Assembly (NCBI GenBank): GCA_013695195.1
Contig: JACDAY010000257.1
Location: 1-6,071, forward strand
Length of the DNA stretch: 6,071 nucleotides
Reading direction: 5' to 3'
From: Blastocatellia bacterium
GTDB taxonomy: Bacteria; Acidobacteriota; Blastocatellia; Pyrinomonadales; Pyrinomonadaceae
Positions within the stretch are counted from its first letter, which is position 1. Every line of letters starts with the position of its first letter. A model generated the notes under the pieces. It did no database searches and was not told where the DNA came from. It worked only from the letters and a program-made list of their open reading frames with translations. Both the position numbers and the translations under genes were made by a program. Shown here one piece after another: positions 5,284 to 6,071 of the stretch.

Positions 5284-6071
5284 ATGTCCAAAACTTTCGA
5301 TGATTTAATCTCAGTAATGACGCGTCTTCGTGGTCCGGGCGGATGTCCGTGGGACGCCGAGCAAACATATGGTTCGCTGGCCCAGTATCTGCTTGAAGAG
5401 TCTTACGAGGTATTCGATGCTATTCAGGAAGCTGCCGAAACGGGCGACACCGCAAATTTACGTGAAGAGCTCGGCGATCTGCTTTTGCAGGTCGTGTTCC
5501 ATTCGACGATCGGAGTCGAGAAAGGAGATTTTACCATTGACGACGTTGTCGGCGGCGTCACGCAGAAGTTGGTTCTGCGACATCCGCACGTCTTCGGCAG
5601 TATCAAGCTCGAAAATGCTCAGGACGTTCTCGATAACTGGGACGATCTGAAAGCTAACGAACGCAAAGCGTCCGGCAGGATTGAAAAGGTAAAATCTTCA
5701 ATTCTAGACGATGTCCCGGTTCATTTTCCGGCACTGCTCGAAGGATTAAAGCTTACCAAAAGAGCTGCAAAAGTTGGATTCGACTGGGAAAACGCAGAGC
5801 AGGTCTTTGAAAAGCTGGCGGAAGAAATTGCCGAATTGAAACAAGCTGTCGAAAAAAATGATGTCGAAAATATCGAAGAGGAGATCGGCGATCTTATTTT
5901 CGTGCTGGTAAACCTGGCGAGGAAATTGAACGTTGAACCCGAAACGGCCCTAAAAAAAACTAACCGCAAGTTCCGGCGAAGATTTGTCTTCATGGAAAAA
6001 GAACTGGAGGCTATCGGCAAAAATTTGGAAGAAGCAGATTTGGCTGAGATGGATGGACTTTGGAATAAGGC
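5284..6071 (+). CDS. mazG: Nucleoside triphosphate pyrophosphohydrolase MazG, 3' end cut by window edge
   Basis: All-alpha NTP pyrophosphatase that converts (d)NTPs to NMPs plus pyrophosphate. In E. coli it is linked to clearing aberrant nucleotides and to ppGpp levels under starvation. The 262 residues present have the tandem two-domain layout of the long MazG form. The N-terminal domain begins LRGPGGCPWDAEQTYGSLAQ (15-34) with EESYE (E38, E39, E42) and REELGDLLLQ (E61, E62, D65). The C-terminal domain has GFDWEN (165-170), EEIAEL (E180, E181, E184) and EEEIGDLIF (E198, E199, D203), the Mg-binding EExxE...ExxD sets. E. coli MazG has 263 residues, so only the last few residues are likely missing. 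The start is the ATG at 5284-5286; no Shine-Dalgarno is visible in the AT-rich ATTAGTT before it. It is divergent from the DUF1844 gene. It shares a nucleotide-pool theme with nrdAB but not an operon. Confidence 0.97.
   Translation, partial: MSKTFDDLISVMTRLRGPGGCPWDAEQTYGSLAQYLLEESYEVFDAIQEAAETGDTANLREELGDLLLQVVFHSTIGVEKGDFTIDDVVGGVTQKLVLRHPHVFGSIKLENAQDVLDNWDDLKANERKASGRIEKVKSSILDDVPVHFPALLEGLKLTKRAAKVGFDWENAEQVFEKLAEEIAELKQAVEKNDVENIEEEIGDLIFVLVNLARKLNVEPETALKKTNRKFRRRFVFMEKELEAIGKNLEEADLAEMDGLWNK

Overview
No undescribed system is evident in this window. It is a chromosomal housekeeping segment of moderate GC content with five protein genes. Four lie on the minus strand: a DUF1844 protein, a PhnP-like metallo-beta-lactamase-fold hydrolase, nrdA and nrdB. 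One, mazG, lies on the plus strand. Two genes run off the window: nrdB at the left edge (213 residues present) and mazG at the right edge (262 residues, probably nearly whole). The gene content and the hairpin-rich spacers would fit an Acidobacteriota-type bacterium (for example Blastocatellia), but this is an impression from gene neighbourhood, not a proven assignment. There are no RNA genes, transposases, CRISPR arrays or phage genes.

Layout from right to left: mazG (from 5284, plus) diverges from the DUF1844 gene (5150 to 4614, minus) across a 133-bp spacer that carries an inverted repeat. The DUF1844 gene is followed by the MBL hydrolase gene (4525 to 3764). The 88-bp gap between them is filled by a 91-bp inverted-repeat element that supplies the last stop codon on one side and the translation initiation region on the other. 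A 527-bp spacer follows. It holds a near-consensus sigma-70 promoter on the minus strand (TTGACA, 17 bp, TATAGT) flanked and overlapped by two palindromes that resemble paired NrdR boxes, then a leader of about 284 nt. Next come nrdA (3236 to 855), a 213-bp spacer with four copies of a short REP-like hairpin in inverted arrangement, and nrdB (from 641).

Functionally, NrdA and NrdB form the class I aerobic ribonucleotide reductase, with radical-relay tyrosines, catalytic cysteines and the diiron ligands all visible. MazG hydrolyses nucleoside triphosphates, so the window has a nucleotide-pool theme at both ends, although the genes are not one operon. The DUF1844/MBL pair is probably co-transcribed and its biological substrate is unknown. 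The most interesting material is non-coding: each gene-to-gene gap contains a distinct palindromic or inverted-repeat structure, and the nrd promoter has a plausible dual-operator architecture.
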